This document shows positions 13,952-22,225 of a stretch of 30,040 nucleotides of DNA, piece by piece; position 1 is the stretch's first letter; every line of letters starts with the position of its first letter. Source of the DNA: an uncultured Corynebacterium sp. (GTDB lineage Bacteria; Actinomycetota; Actinomycetes; Mycobacteriales; Mycobacteriaceae). The DNA lies in the NCBI RefSeq assembly GCF_943914615.1, contig NZ_CALUCS010000022.1, positions 1 to 30,040 of the forward strand, read 5' to 3'. Made by a program: the position numbers and the translations under genes. A model generated the notes under the pieces. That model was not told the origin of the DNA and did not search any database. It worked only from the letters and a program-made list of their open reading frames with translations.

Positions 13952-14647
13952 ATGAAGATTCTTGTTGTAGATGATGATCAGGCCGTGCGCGAATCCCTGC
14001 GCCGTTCCCTGATCTTCAACGGCTACACCGTCGTCTTGGCAACGGACGGCGAGGAGGCCCTTAAGCTCATCGCTGACGAACGACCGGATCTGGCCATCCT
14101 CGATGTGATGATGCCCAAGAAGGACGGCCTGGACGTATGCCGCGAGCTGCGTAGCCACGGCGATGACCTGCCGATCCTGCTGCTGACCGCCCGTGATTCC
14201 GTAGAGGAGCGAGTCGCCGGCCTGGATGCCGGTGCAGATGACTACCTGCCCAAGCCTTTTGCTCTGGAGGAGCTGCTGGCTCGCACCCGTTCGCTATTCC
14301 GCCGCGCGGCGCGCCCCGCGATCCAGGAAGGGGAGGCGCACGAGCCACTGAGGTTCGAGGATCTGACCCTGAACCCGGAGACGCGGGACGTTTTCCGCGG
14401 CGACCGACAGATCAGCTTGACCCGCACGGAGTTCGCCCTGCTGGAGCTGCTGATGAACAACCCGCGCAAGGTGCTTTCCCGCAATACCATCCTGGAAGAG
14501 GTCTGGGGTTATGACTTCCCAACCTCCGGAAACGCGCTGGAAGTCTACATCGGCTACCTGCGCCGTAAGACGGAGGCCAACAACGAGACTCGTTTGATTC
14601 ACACTGTTCGTGGGGTGGGCTACGCGCTGCGTGAGACCGCACCGTGA
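13952..14647 (+). CDS. mprA: Two-component response regulator, OmpR family (MprA-like)
   Basis: A 231-residue DNA-binding response regulator. The receiver domain has the acidic pair in VVDDDQ (residues 5-10), the phospho-acceptor Asp51 in ILDVMMPKKDG, Thr in LLTAR and Lys in LPKPF. A C-terminal winged helix of OmpR type follows (LTRTEFALLELLMNNPRKVLSR ... SGNALEVYIGYLRRKTE). The start at 13952 gives the canonical MKILVVDDD; ATG 13943 is a close alternative. Synteny with htrA, mog and mscL matches M. tuberculosis mprA-mprB-pepD, an envelope-stress system. It overlaps mprB by 4 bp (GTGA). Confidence 0.94.
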   Translation: MKILVVDDDQAVRESLRRSLIFNGYTVVLATDGEEALKLIADERPDLAILDVMMPKKDGLDVCRELRSHGDDLPILLLTARDSVEERVAGLDAGADDYLPKPFALEELLARTRSLFRRAARPAIQEGEAHEPLRFEDLTLNPETRDVFRGDRQISLTRTEFALLELLMNNPRKVLSRNTILEEVWGYDFPTSGNALEVYIGYLRRKTEANNETRLIHTVRGVGYALRETAP

Positions 14648-16197
14648 TCCTGCGTAGGCTCCCGGAGGGTTACCTCGCGGTAGAGCCCGAGCACGCCTCA
14701 GCCGAGAACAGGGGCGCGGATACTCGAGGAGAGAGCAGGAGGGACCGGCTGATCCAGTCCCTCCGTTTTTCAGTGCGTGGATTATCTCTGCGTACCCGAC
14801 TGGCCGCCCTCACCGCCATGGTGGTGATGCTATGTATCGCCATCATCACCACCTCCTCCTACGCCACAGTGAAGCAGGTGCTGTCGCAGGAGATGGATAA
14901 GACGCTGCAGACGCAGGCGCAGGCCTATATCGACTCGGGCTTTGAGTTCCCAGTCAGCGAGACCGGAGAGGGCGATGACTACCGTCCCCGCTTTCTCGAC
15001 TCCGATAACAACATGAGTGTCCTCGTCGTGCCCGCCGACCAGGCGGGGCGGCAAGCGGCAGTCCACAAGTTCGAGGGCATTCTCAGCCCCAACGAGATAG
15101 CCGTCCTTGTTGGCGACGACCCTTATACCTTCGAATCAGAAGGCGACAAGCGAAGCTTCGCCATCGGCGCCCTCGACGGTCGCGTGATTGTGCTGCGCTT
15201 GGATATTGCCTTTACGAACCAGACGCTGGAATCCCTCTGGTTGGTTCTGATTCTGATATCGGTGACCGGCTTCATCGCCTCCATCATCGCGGGCATCGCT
15301 GTCGCGAACTCCGGCATTCAGCCGATTACTCGCCTCCGCCGAGCTGCCGACGAGGTTTCCCGTACCGGCGAGCTGCGCCAGATCCCCGTCTATTCCCAAG
15401 ACGAGCTCGGATCCCTCACGAATTCGTTCAATAACATGATGAATGCGCTCCAGGAGGCGCAGACGAAGCAGAAGAACCTCGTTGCGGATGCTTCGCATGA
15501 GCTCAAGACGCCGTTGACTTCGCTACGCACAAACGTGGAGCTGCTGATGTTGGCGTCACAAAGAAAAGACGGCGAAGGCCCCGGCATCAGCGAGGAAGAC
15601 CTCAAGGACTTAGAGCGCGACGTGATCGCGCAGATCGACGAGATGAGTGGACTGATTGGTGACCTGGTGGACCTTGCCCGCGAGGACTCCAACCCGGAGG
15701 TTCTAAGCATCGTCGAGATCTCCGAACTCATCACCCTGGGCATCGAGCGCGTGCAGCGGCGCCGTCCGGACGTGATCTTCGATACGCACCTGATTGAGTG
15801 GCACCTGCGGGGAGATGCTTTCGCCCTGTCGCGCGCACTGCTGAATCTGCTGGACAACGCCGCGAAGTGGTCACCGGAGGGCGGTGTGGTGCGCGTTTGG
15901 ATGCAGCCGATTGTTGTTGAGGAAGGTGACGCCGCAGGCTCCGATACCGGCGCCCCAGCACACCAGGAAGTGGAGATCCGAGTGGCGGATTCCGGCCCTG
16001 GTATTCCGAAGGAGGATCGCGAAAATGTCTTTGACCGCTTCTATCGTTCTATACAGGCGCGTTCAATGCCTGGCTCCGGCCTGGGGCTGGCGATCGTCAA
16101 GCAGGTCATCGAGAGGCACCACGGGGTGATCGTGGCCGACGAGTCGGACGACGGCGGCGCCCTGATGCGTGCAGTGCTGCCGGGGGAGCCGAGTTAA
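14644..16197 (+). CDS. mprB: Sensor histidine kinase MprB-like
   Basis: A 517-residue membrane histidine kinase paired with mprA. Order: a cytoplasmic N-terminal tail of about 50 residues, TM1 around 55-75, an extracytoplasmic sensor region, TM2 around 197-220, a HAMP segment, HisKA with phospho-acceptor His285 in ASHELKTPLTSLR, then the ATPase domain with N-box NLLDNAAKWS, G1 DSGPGIP and G2 GSGLGLAIVKQV. All key catalytic motifs are intact. The GTG start overlaps the mprA stop, so translation is coupled. In mycobacteria the homologue senses envelope stress with help from HtrA/PepD and DnaK; the same here is inference. Confidence 0.94.
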   Translation: MILRRLPEGYLAVEPEHASAENRGADTRGESRRDRLIQSLRFSVRGLSLRTRLAALTAMVVMLCIAIITTSSYATVKQVLSQEMDKTLQTQAQAYIDSGFEFPVSETGEGDDYRPRFLDSDNNMSVLVVPADQAGRQAAVHKFEGILSPNEIAVLVGDDPYTFESEGDKRSFAIGALDGRVIVLRLDIAFTNQTLESLWLVLILISVTGFIASIIAGIAVANSGIQPITRLRRAADEVSRTGELRQIPVYSQDELGSLTNSFNNMMNALQEAQTKQKNLVADASHELKTPLTSLRTNVELLMLASQRKDGEGPGISEEDLKDLERDVIAQIDEMSGLIGDLVDLAREDSNPEVLSIVEISELITLGIERVQRRRPDVIFDTHLIEWHLRGDAFALSRALLNLLDNAAKWSPEGGVVRVWMQPIVVEEGDAAGSDTGAPAHQEVEIRVADSGPGIPKEDRENVFDRFYRSIQARSMPGSGLGLAIVKQVIERHHGVIVADESDDGGALMRAVLPGEPS

Positions 16198-16223
16198 CTG
16201 GAGCCAGACGGGGGTTCGGGAAC

Positions 16224-16247
16224 TTTTCTCTAAGAGTTTTCCTTAAA
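16224..16247 (+). promoter_or_regulatory. Direct repeat upstream of htrA, candidate MprA site
   Basis: TTTTCTCTAAG (16224-16234) and TTTTCCTTAAA (16237-16247) agree at 8 of 11 positions with a 13-bp period, about 85 bp before the htrA start. A matching TTTCCTTAA also lies upstream of mprA. This fits the loosely conserved direct-repeat architecture described for MprA; binding is untested. Confidence 0.45.
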
Positions 16248-16331
16248 CTGGCAGAAAAACTACAGCATTCATAGTGCTGAACTACATACATAACGGACAT
16301 ACTGGTCACTATGGACGAAAGGGAACACAAT

Positions 16332-17801
16332 ATGGGCGAGAACAACTCGGGGGACGGGCAGCGAATGCCCGGCGAACCGGATTTTTCTAACCGTGGCCAG
16401 AAGCCGGTGCAAGGGAGTGGCGGGCCACAGGGTCGAGTTCACCGGGATCACTTGCGCTGGGACGCTCCACAGGGGCAGACGCAGGAGCCGGCCACACAGG
16501 TAGGTCCGGCGGTGCAGCCTCAGCAACCTGCACCGCCGGCACAGCAGGCGACACCGCCGAGCTCACAGCCATTCCCGCAGCAACAAAGTCCACAGCAGCC
16601 ACAGCCGCCGCAGGGGCTGACCCCGCCGCCGGGCCAGGGGCAGGAGCCTTTCACGGATCCGTACCAGCCTCAGCTGAGCAGCCAGCCGCAGGAAAAGAAG
16701 CGCTGGTCCACCCCGGCCGTTGCGGCGCTGCTACTGGCGGGCGCTGTTGTTGCTTCCGCCGTCACATATGTGGGCATGGACTCGATCAACGGCAACCAGG
16801 CCAGCAACAACGCCACATCTTCCTTCGATGACTCCAACAATTCTGGCAAGTCCTCGCAGGATAGGAAGGCTTCCAACCCGGTAAAGCCGGGCAGCACGAC
16901 CGACATTGCCAACAAGGTCCTGCCCTCTGTGGTTTCAATCCGAGTTACGACATCTCGGGGCGGGGAAGAGGGCTCTGGCTCAATTATTTCCTCCGACGGC
17001 TTGATCCTCACGAACAACCACGTCGTCGCGGGTGCCGAGGATGGGCGCGCGAAGATGGAAGTTACTCTCAATGACGGCCGTACCCTCGAAGCAGATTTGG
17101 TTGCCGCCGATCAGCCCACGGATATTGCAGTTATCAAGGCAAAGAACGTCACGGACCTGCAACCCATCGAGTTTGGAGACTCGGACATGGTGAATGTCGG
17201 CCAGGACGTGATGGCGATCGGCTCCCCTCTGGGGCTGTCAGCCACGGTCACCACCGGCATCGTTTCCGCGAAGAACCGCCCCGTCCAAGCTTCCGGTGAG
17301 GACGGCGGAGAGGCCTCCCTCATCGACGCGATCCAGACTGACGCCTCCATCAACCCCGGTAACTCCGGTGGTGCCTTGGTGGACATGGAGGGCAAGCTCG
17401 TCGGCATTCCCTCCGTCATCGCCTCGACCGGTGGTGGGGAAGTGGCCGGCTCCATCGGCCTGGGCTTTGCCATTCCGATCAATCAGGCAGAGCGCATCTC
17501 CAAGCAGCTGATCGATAACGGCAAGGCCGAACACCCGATCATTGGCGCGAAGGTCGATACCCGCTCTAGTGAGCATGGCGCCGTCATCGCGGATGTGAAC
17601 AAGGACAGCCCTGCAGACAAGGCGGGCTTGAAGAAGGGCGATCTTGTAACCCACGTGGATGATCGGCGCGTGGATTCGGGCGTGGGGCTGATCGCAGCCA
17701 TCCGTTCGCACGCCGTGGGCGACAAGGTCAAGCTGAAGGTTATGGACGGCCCCGATGGCGAGCAACGGGAGGTCGAGCTGACGCTCACCGCCGCCGAGTA
17801 G
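16332..17801 (+). CDS. htrA: HtrA/DegP-family serine protease (PepD-like)
   Basis: A 489-residue membrane-anchored trypsin-like protease with PDZ domain. The cytoplasmic N-terminal about 120 residues are Pro/Gln-rich. One transmembrane helix (AVAALLLAGAVVASAVTYVGM) follows, then the protease domain with His230 (TNNHVVAG), Asp264 (TDIAVIKA) and Ser345 (GNSGGAL), and a C-terminal PDZ domain (SPADKAGLKKGDLVTHVDDRRV). The catalytic triad is complete. ATG 16332 is preferred to ATG 16311 because GAAAGGG lies 8 nt upstream. As in mycobacteria it follows mprAB, suggesting quality control of secreted proteins under MprA control. A strong terminator follows. Confidence 0.93.
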   Translation: MGENNSGDGQRMPGEPDFSNRGQKPVQGSGGPQGRVHRDHLRWDAPQGQTQEPATQVGPAVQPQQPAPPAQQATPPSSQPFPQQQSPQQPQPPQGLTPPPGQGQEPFTDPYQPQLSSQPQEKKRWSTPAVAALLLAGAVVASAVTYVGMDSINGNQASNNATSSFDDSNNSGKSSQDRKASNPVKPGSTTDIANKVLPSVVSIRVTTSRGGEEGSGSIISSDGLILTNNHVVAGAEDGRAKMEVTLNDGRTLEADLVAADQPTDIAVIKAKNVTDLQPIEFGDSDMVNVGQDVMAIGSPLGLSATVTTGIVSAKNRPVQASGEDGGEASLIDAIQTDASINPGNSGGALVDMEGKLVGIPSVIASTGGGEVAGSIGLGFAIPINQAERISKQLIDNGKAEHPIIGAKVDTRSSEHGAVIADVNKDSPADKAGLKKGDLVTHVDDRRVDSGVGLIAAIRSHAVGDKVKLKVMDGPDGEQREVELTLTAAE

Positions 17802-17806
17802 ATTCC

Positions 17807-17850
17807 TATCCCGTTCGCCTGTACAGCCGAGGGCGAACGGGATACTTTAT
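17807..17850 (+). terminator. Terminator after htrA
   Basis: A perfect 13-bp inverted repeat, TATCCCGTTCGCC (17807-17819) with GGCGAACGGGATA (17832-17844), has a 12-nt loop and is followed by the T-rich CTTTATTAG. The T-run is imperfect, but the stem is very stable. Confidence 0.75.
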
Positions 17851-17885
17851 TAGTTACATCCATTTATCGATTCAGGAGGAACGCC

Positions 17886-18539
17886 GTGCCAGCTCGGAAG
17901 GCTAAAGAAGGGTCTGCGGATATTAGCGCGGACATCAGCGAAGTAATGGCCATGAGTTCCGTCGATCACGCGCAGGTGGACCGTCTGGCAGAGGAAATCC
18001 CGGAGCCGGACGACGCACTGTTCCACTCTCTGGATGCCCAGGAGCGCAGCCGTGAACAGCTCAGCGACGAGCCGCCACTGCACGCCATGGTCGTGCTGGT
18101 CACTGACTTCCCGGAAGAAAAGGCCAAGAACGGCGAGCTGGTTGCAGAGCTGCTGGCAGAGGAAGGCTTCCTCGTCGATGCCGTGCTCAACGTCGAATCC
18201 CGCAAGTCCGCAATCCGCAAGGTCATCCAGACCGCTGTGGTCGGCGGTGCCGATCTCGTCGTCACGATCGGTGGTACGGGTACCGGCCCGCGCGATAAGA
18301 CTCCGGAGGCCACCCGCGCTGAACTGGACCGAAAGGTCCCGGGCATCGCGGAGGCTCTGCGCGCTTCCGGTTTGGCGGCTAACTCCTTGGATGCGGGTCT
18401 GTCCCGCGGAGTCGCAGGCATCTCGGGTTCGACCGTGGTGGTCAATATTGCCGGGTCCCGCGGCGCGATCCGCGATGGCATGGCCACTCTCGGGCCTTTG
18501 GTGCGTCACGTTGTCGACGATATGAACAACCGAGCCTAG
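17886..18539 (+). CDS. mog: MogA/MoaB-family molybdenum cofactor protein with N-terminal extension
   Basis: A 217-residue protein. Residues from about 66 onward form a MoCF-binding domain: VVLVTDFPEEKAKNGE, the signature TIGGTGTGPRDKTPEATR, and GLSRGVAGISGSTVVVNIAGSRGA. Family members adenylylate or bind molybdopterin during cofactor synthesis. The first about 65 residues are an acidic, poorly structured extension that typical MogA/MoaB proteins lack. The GTG start is well supported by AGGAGG. M. tuberculosis has moaB2 at the same place after pepD. No molybdenum enzyme or other cofactor gene except the degenerate MoeA-like gene is nearby, so a different role is possible. Confidence 0.85.
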   Translation: MPARKAKEGSADISADISEVMAMSSVDHAQVDRLAEEIPEPDDALFHSLDAQERSREQLSDEPPLHAMVVLVTDFPEEKAKNGELVAELLAEEGFLVDAVLNVESRKSAIRKVIQTAVVGGADLVVTIGGTGTGPRDKTPEATRAELDRKVPGIAEALRASGLAANSLDAGLSRGVAGISGSTVVVNIAGSRGAIRDGMATLGPLVRHVVDDMNNRA

Positions 18540-18540
18540 A

Positions 18541-18777
18541 ATGAGCACCGGCCACTCAAGTAAGAGCCAGCCGGGTCGCCGTCGTCGTAGGTTTTACGGC
18601 AAGGTAGGAAAGGCCGGCCAAGCTGGGAGTTCGGGTTCTTCTTTTATTGACGTCATTGCCTCCGGCAAAAACAAACCCCACTCAAGCCCTTCACGGGATG
18701 AGTGGGGTGACGATCGCCCTTCCGCAGAGCAGGAGCGCCGCTTCCTTGAGGAACAGCGCCCGCCGCACTGGTGCTAG
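18541..18777 (+). CDS. Small hypothetical protein
   Basis: A 78-residue hydrophilic, basic-then-acidic protein starting 1 bp after the mog stop, so likely translated by coupling. The C-terminus (DEWGDD ... QERRFLEEQRPPHWC) resembles a short R-P-P-H-W ending I associate with small actinobacterial hypotheticals; function is unknown. Its middle codons overlap a strong minus-strand terminator for mscL. That could argue against coding, but the tail motif and tight placement favour a real gene. Confidence 0.6.
   Translation: MSTGHSSKSQPGRRRRRFYGKVGKAGQAGSSGSSFIDVIASGKNKPHSSPSRDEWGDDRPSAEQERRFLEEQRPPHWC
18665..18707 (-). terminator. Terminator of the mscL unit, inside a convergent ORF
   Basis: A perfect 9-bp stem, CCCCACTCA (18676-18684) and TGAGTGGGG (18699-18707), has an inner CCC/GGG pairing and on the minus strand is followed by TTTGTTTTTG. 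It lies 86 bp beyond the mscL stop and within the coding sequence of the small plus-strand ORF. Confidence 0.82.
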
Positions 18778-18792
18778 TGGGGCTGGGGCACG

Positions 18793-19227
18793 TTAGTTTT
18801 CTGCGTGCTTGCCGGTCGGCTCTGCCTCGCCGCCACGCTGCTCTACCAGCAGGTCGCGGATCTCGGCCAGCAGCTCGGTCTCAGTAGCTGCAGCCTCCTC
18901 CGGCTCGATGCCCTTGCGGCGAGCGTTCAGGTCAGCCAGCTTGTTCATCGGCATGATCATGATGAAGTAGATGACGGCAGCGATGATCAGGAAGTTGACG
19001 GCGGCGGTTAGGACAGCTCCGATGTCAACGAACGTAGCGTCGTTACCCTCGCGGAGGTGGAAGCCCAGGCCGAACTCGGGGGAGCCACCCACTGCGGCCA
19101 GGAGGGGCTCGACGATGCCGCTGGTGAAAGCGGTGATGATGGCGGTGAAGGCACCGCCGATGATGACGGCTACGGCAAGTTCCATGACGTTGCCGCGCAT
19201 GATGAACTTCTTAAAACCTTCAAGCAT
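18793..19227 (-). CDS. mscL: Large-conductance mechanosensitive channel MscL
   Basis: A 144-residue inner-membrane channel that opens under membrane tension to release solutes during hypo-osmotic shock. The N-terminal amphipathic MLEGFKKFIMRGNVMELAVAVIIGGAF is the family signature and contains TM1. TM2 is AAVNFLIIAAVIYFIMIMPMNKL, followed by a charged cytoplasmic helix that is Glu-rich and ends EAEPTGKHAEN. It lies 51 bp after the 5-FTHF cyclo-ligase gene on the same strand, so the two are probably co-transcribed. A betaine uptake gene lies about 9 kb away in the window, with no direct link visible. Confidence 0.96.
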   Translation of the reverse strand: MLEGFKKFIMRGNVMELAVAVIIGGAFTAIITAFTSGIVEPLLAAVGGSPEFGLGFHLREGNDATFVDIGAVLTAAVNFLIIAAVIYFIMIMPMNKLADLNARRKGIEPEEAAATETELLAEIRDLLVEQRGGEAEPTGKHAEN

Positions 19228-19278
19228 GGTGCAAAAGACCTTTCTTGTCCGCGACCTAGCGCAGACTTTGCAAAGCGA

Positions 19279-19902
19279 CTAAAAAATGGGGAAGTATCCG
19301 AGATCGTTGATTACAGCGTCTACGACCAGATCGTGGTCTTGGCAGGGAACCTCGCGGGTGAATTCTTCGTGGTCTACCACAGCCCATACCTTCACATGCG
19401 ACGGGCGATTGGCAAGAGTTCGATCATAGAAACCACCGCCCTGTCCGAGCCGTGTCCCATGATAATCAATCGATAGTGCAGGTGTCACTATTACATCTGC
19501 GCACGCTGGGAAAGTGTGAGTTGCATTACTATCCGAACTATCCGATTCAATTAATGGTTCCCCCACCGGCTCGAGGATTCCCCACGTACCCTCGACGAGG
19601 TTTGGGTTGTCCGGCTGATACTCGATCCATTCAAGACTGGGGGCGTCACCACGAACAACGCGAGGAAGCAACACCCGCGCTCCCGTGCGCGCCAGGACAT
19701 CGGGAAGATCCGCACCACCTGGCTCATTGGAGAGAGGGACATAGGCGCCGATGGTGGAAGGCGCGCAGGGGAGTTTCGCGAGAGCGTCCAATAGGTGAGT
19801 TTGAATGCTTCGGTCGCGTAAAGGACGCTCGTCGATGCGGTTGGTGCGGGCAGCTCGCACTCGGGAGCGGGCGAGCTTTTTAAGGTCAGCGGGCGTGGTC
19901 AT
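19279..19902 (-). CDS. fthC: 5-formyltetrahydrofolate cyclo-ligase
   Basis: A 207-residue enzyme that converts 5-formyl-THF to 5,10-methenyl-THF with ATP. Characteristic segments are an N-terminal LARSRVRAARTN, the substrate region YVPLSNEPGGADLP, and the ATP/product motif TRLGQGGGFYDRTLA near the C-terminus. Length and motif order are normal for the family. The ATG at 19902 is followed by MTTPADLKK. First gene of a two-gene minus-strand unit with mscL, divergent from galU 86 bp away, an arrangement conserved in mycobacteria. Confidence 0.92.
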   Translation of the reverse strand: MTTPADLKKLARSRVRAARTNRIDERPLRDRSIQTHLLDALAKLPCAPSTIGAYVPLSNEPGGADLPDVLARTGARVLLPRVVRGDAPSLEWIEYQPDNPNLVEGTWGILEPVGEPLIESDSSDSNATHTFPACADVIVTPALSIDYHGTRLGQGGGFYDRTLANRPSHVKVWAVVDHEEFTREVPCQDHDLVVDAVINDLGYFPIF

Positions 19903-19976
19903 CGCCTAAAAGCCTACTGCAAAAGAAAACTCTACTTAAGTGGTGTGTAGAGCACGAAACCCGGAGCCTAAAGCGC

Positions 19977-19982
19977 TACTAT
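19977..19982 (+). promoter_or_regulatory. Candidate leaderless promoter -10 of galU
   Basis: TACTAT ends 6 nt before the galU ATG, so transcription would start at or next to the A of the start codon. No Shine-Dalgarno is present (the bases before ATG are TCCGGC), which supports leaderless translation, common in corynebacteria. No clear -35. Confidence 0.5.
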
Positions 19983-19988
19983 TCCGGC

Positions 19989-20906
19989 ATGACTTCTAGC
20001 CCTACGATCTCCACGTCCGAGCAAGCCGCCCTGCGTACCGTCGTGGTTCCGGCTGCCGGGCTTGGAACCCGCTTTCTGCCCGCCACCAAAACCGTTCCCA
20101 AGGAACTGCTGCCCGTCGTGGACACCCCCGGGATCGAACTGATTGCAAAGGAGGCCGCCGATGCGGGTGCGAACCGCTTGGCGATCGTGACGGCTCCGAA
20201 AAAGGGCGGGGTGCTCGGCCACTTTGATACCGACGAAGAACTGGAGCGCACGCTAGAGCAGCGCAACAAGACCGACCAGCTGAACAAGGTGCGCGCCACC
20301 GATGGGCTGATCGACGTAGTGGCTGTCGAGCAAGAAAAGCCGCTCGGACTGGGGCACGCCATCGGCCTGGCCGAAGATGCGCTGGATGACGACGAGGATT
20401 GCTTTGCCGTCATGCTGCCGGACGACCTGGTGTTGCCGATGGGCGTGATGGAGAAGATGTTGGCCGTGCGCAAGCAGTACGGCGGATCCGTGCTATGCGC
20501 CTTCGAAGTGCCGCGCGAGGAGACAAGCAACTACGGAGTCTTCGAAATTGACGAGGCGGACCACGCCGACGTGAAGATTGTGAAGGGCATGGTGGAAAAG
20601 CCGGCCGTAGAGGACGCTCCGTCCAACTTTGTGGCTACCGGGCGCTACCTGCTGGATCGACAGGTATTCGATGCACTGCGCCGCACGAAGCCGGGCAAGG
20701 GCGGGGAAATCCAGATCACCGACGCCATCGAGCTGATGATCACCGAGGGGCACCCTGTGCACATCATCGTCCACCATGGCCTGCGCCATGACCTAGGCAA
20801 CCCGGGTGGGTACATTCGAGCTTGTGTCGATTTCGCGCTTCAGAATGAGACATATGGCCCCAGCCTGAAGACCTGGCTGCGGGAGCGCCTGAACCAGGAA
20901 AACTAG
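19989..20906 (+). CDS. galU: UTP-glucose-1-phosphate uridylyltransferase
   Basis: A 305-residue nucleotidyltransferase that makes UDP-glucose from UTP and glucose-1-phosphate, the sugar donor for cell envelope glycans and trehalose. The N-terminal VVPAAGLGTRFLPATKTVPKELLPVVD is the nucleotide-binding signature. VMLPDDLVLP marks the metal-binding region and the end is typical (HHGLRHDLGNPGGYIRA). Length matches M. tuberculosis GalU. It is followed 10 bp later by the glp gene, and a leaderless promoter is likely. The galU-glp-rimJ order is shared with mycobacteria. Confidence 0.96.
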   Translation: MTSSPTISTSEQAALRTVVVPAAGLGTRFLPATKTVPKELLPVVDTPGIELIAKEAADAGANRLAIVTAPKKGGVLGHFDTDEELERTLEQRNKTDQLNKVRATDGLIDVVAVEQEKPLGLGHAIGLAEDALDDDEDCFAVMLPDDLVLPMGVMEKMLAVRKQYGGSVLCAFEVPREETSNYGVFEIDEADHADVKIVKGMVEKPAVEDAPSNFVATGRYLLDRQVFDALRRTKPGKGGEIQITDAIELMITEGHPVHIIVHHGLRHDLGNPGGYIRACVDFALQNETYGPSLKTWLRERLNQEN

Positions 20907-20916
20907 GGGCAACAAC

Positions 20917-22218
20917 ATGCGATCGGTCGAAGAACAACTGGCAATCATCACCTCTGCGGCGGTGACCCCCGAGCCAGTGCGCATCGCCATCACCGAGACC
21001 CTGGGGCTGCGCTGCGCCGAAAGGGTCGAGGGCGCCGAACCGTTGCCCGGATTCGACCAGGCCGCCATCGATGGCTATGCCGTACGCAGCGTGGATATCC
21101 GCCAAGCTCTGGCGGCCACCCGGGGTGGAGACCCCGACCGAGACCCGGAGGATGCCGCGGCCGCGGAGAACATCAGCGGTGTGAAGGAAACCCTGCCGAT
21201 CGTCGGCGACGTAACCGCCGGCTCCCTGCGCCCGATTCGTCTGCAGCCGCGCCAGGCAGTGCGGGTGGAGATGGGCGCACCGCTGCCCACCCTGGCGGAT
21301 TCAGTACTCCCGCTGGATTGGGTGGAAAAAGAAGGCCGCAAGATCCGCCCACTGGAGGCCATCGCCTCCGGCGAGTTCGTGCACCGGAAGGGCTCCGACG
21401 TGCAGCCCGGCGACGTTGTCGTGGAAGAAGGCGCCGTCATCGGCGCAGCTCAGGTGGGTCTGCTGGCTGCCGTGGGGCGCTCCAAGGTTCTGGTCTACCC
21501 GCGCCCGCGCCTGTCGGTGCTCTCCTTTGGCCGTGAACTGCTAGACATTGACCGCGATCCGGCGGTGGGCCAGGTGTACGACGTGAACTCTTACGCCCTG
21601 GCCGCCGCCGCTCGCGAGGCCGGCGCGGATGTGCACCGCGTGGGGATCCTCAGCGGCGAACCGCGCAAGATGCGCGAGGTGCTGGAAAGCCAGCTGTTGC
21701 GCTCCGAGGTTGTGGTGATCTCCGGCGCAGTGGGTGGTGCGGCCAGTGACGAGCTGCGGGAGATCCTCTCCGAGATGGGGGAGATGGACATCCAGCGCAT
21801 CGCCATGCACCCGGGTTCAGTCATGGGCTTTGGCACGCTGGGGCAGGACAAAGTGCCGACCTTCCTACTTCCGGCTAACCCCTCTGCCGCCCTTGTTTCC
21901 TTTGAGGTCATGGTGCGCCCGCTGGTGCAGCTGATCCGTGGCCGTCGTCAGGCCACCCGCCGTGTGGTGCCTGCCCGCACGATCGCCGGCATCGCCTCGG
22001 CTCCTGGCCGCCGAGGCTTTATCCGCGGCCAGTTGATGCGCGACCGGGAGACCCGCGAGTTCCTGGTGGATCCCCTCGGAGCGGTGAACGGTGGCGAGCC
22101 GACTCACCTGCTGGGCAGCCACGGACAGGCCAACTGCCTGATCGTGGTCCCGTCCGACGTGACGGACGTGGCGCCGGGGCAGGAAGTGGACGTGTTGTTC
22201 CTCAACAACAAGGATTAG
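20917..22218 (+). CDS. glp: MoeA/gephyrin-like protein Glp (degenerate active site)
   Basis: A 433-residue MoeA-family protein. FDQAAIDGYAV retains the Asp of the family motif, and GREL keeps the Glu of GDEL. The later catalytic segments are altered: E. coli has SGGVSVGEADY, here SGAVGGAASDE; KPGKPFAFG becomes HPGSVMGFG, losing both lysines; and LPGNP becomes LPANP. In C. glutamicum the protein of this type, Glp, is a gephyrin-like cell-division factor that binds FtsZ and the membrane receptor GlpR. The gene order galU-glp-rimJ-glpR here fits that, and loss of catalytic residues supports a structural role. AGGGG lies upstream of the ATG. A remaining part in molybdenum cofactor synthesis cannot be excluded. 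Confidence 0.88.
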   Translation: MRSVEEQLAIITSAAVTPEPVRIAITETLGLRCAERVEGAEPLPGFDQAAIDGYAVRSVDIRQALAATRGGDPDRDPEDAAAAENISGVKETLPIVGDVTAGSLRPIRLQPRQAVRVEMGAPLPTLADSVLPLDWVEKEGRKIRPLEAIASGEFVHRKGSDVQPGDVVVEEGAVIGAAQVGLLAAVGRSKVLVYPRPRLSVLSFGRELLDIDRDPAVGQVYDVNSYALAAAAREAGADVHRVGILSGEPRKMREVLESQLLRSEVVVISGAVGGAASDELREILSEMGEMDIQRIAMHPGSVMGFGTLGQDKVPTFLLPANPSAALVSFEVMVRPLVQLIRGRRQATRRVVPARTIAGIASAPGRRGFIRGQLMRDRETREFLVDPLGAVNGGEPTHLLGSHGQANCLIVVPSDVTDVAPGQEVDVLFLNNKD

Positions 22219-22225
22219 CCCGCTC

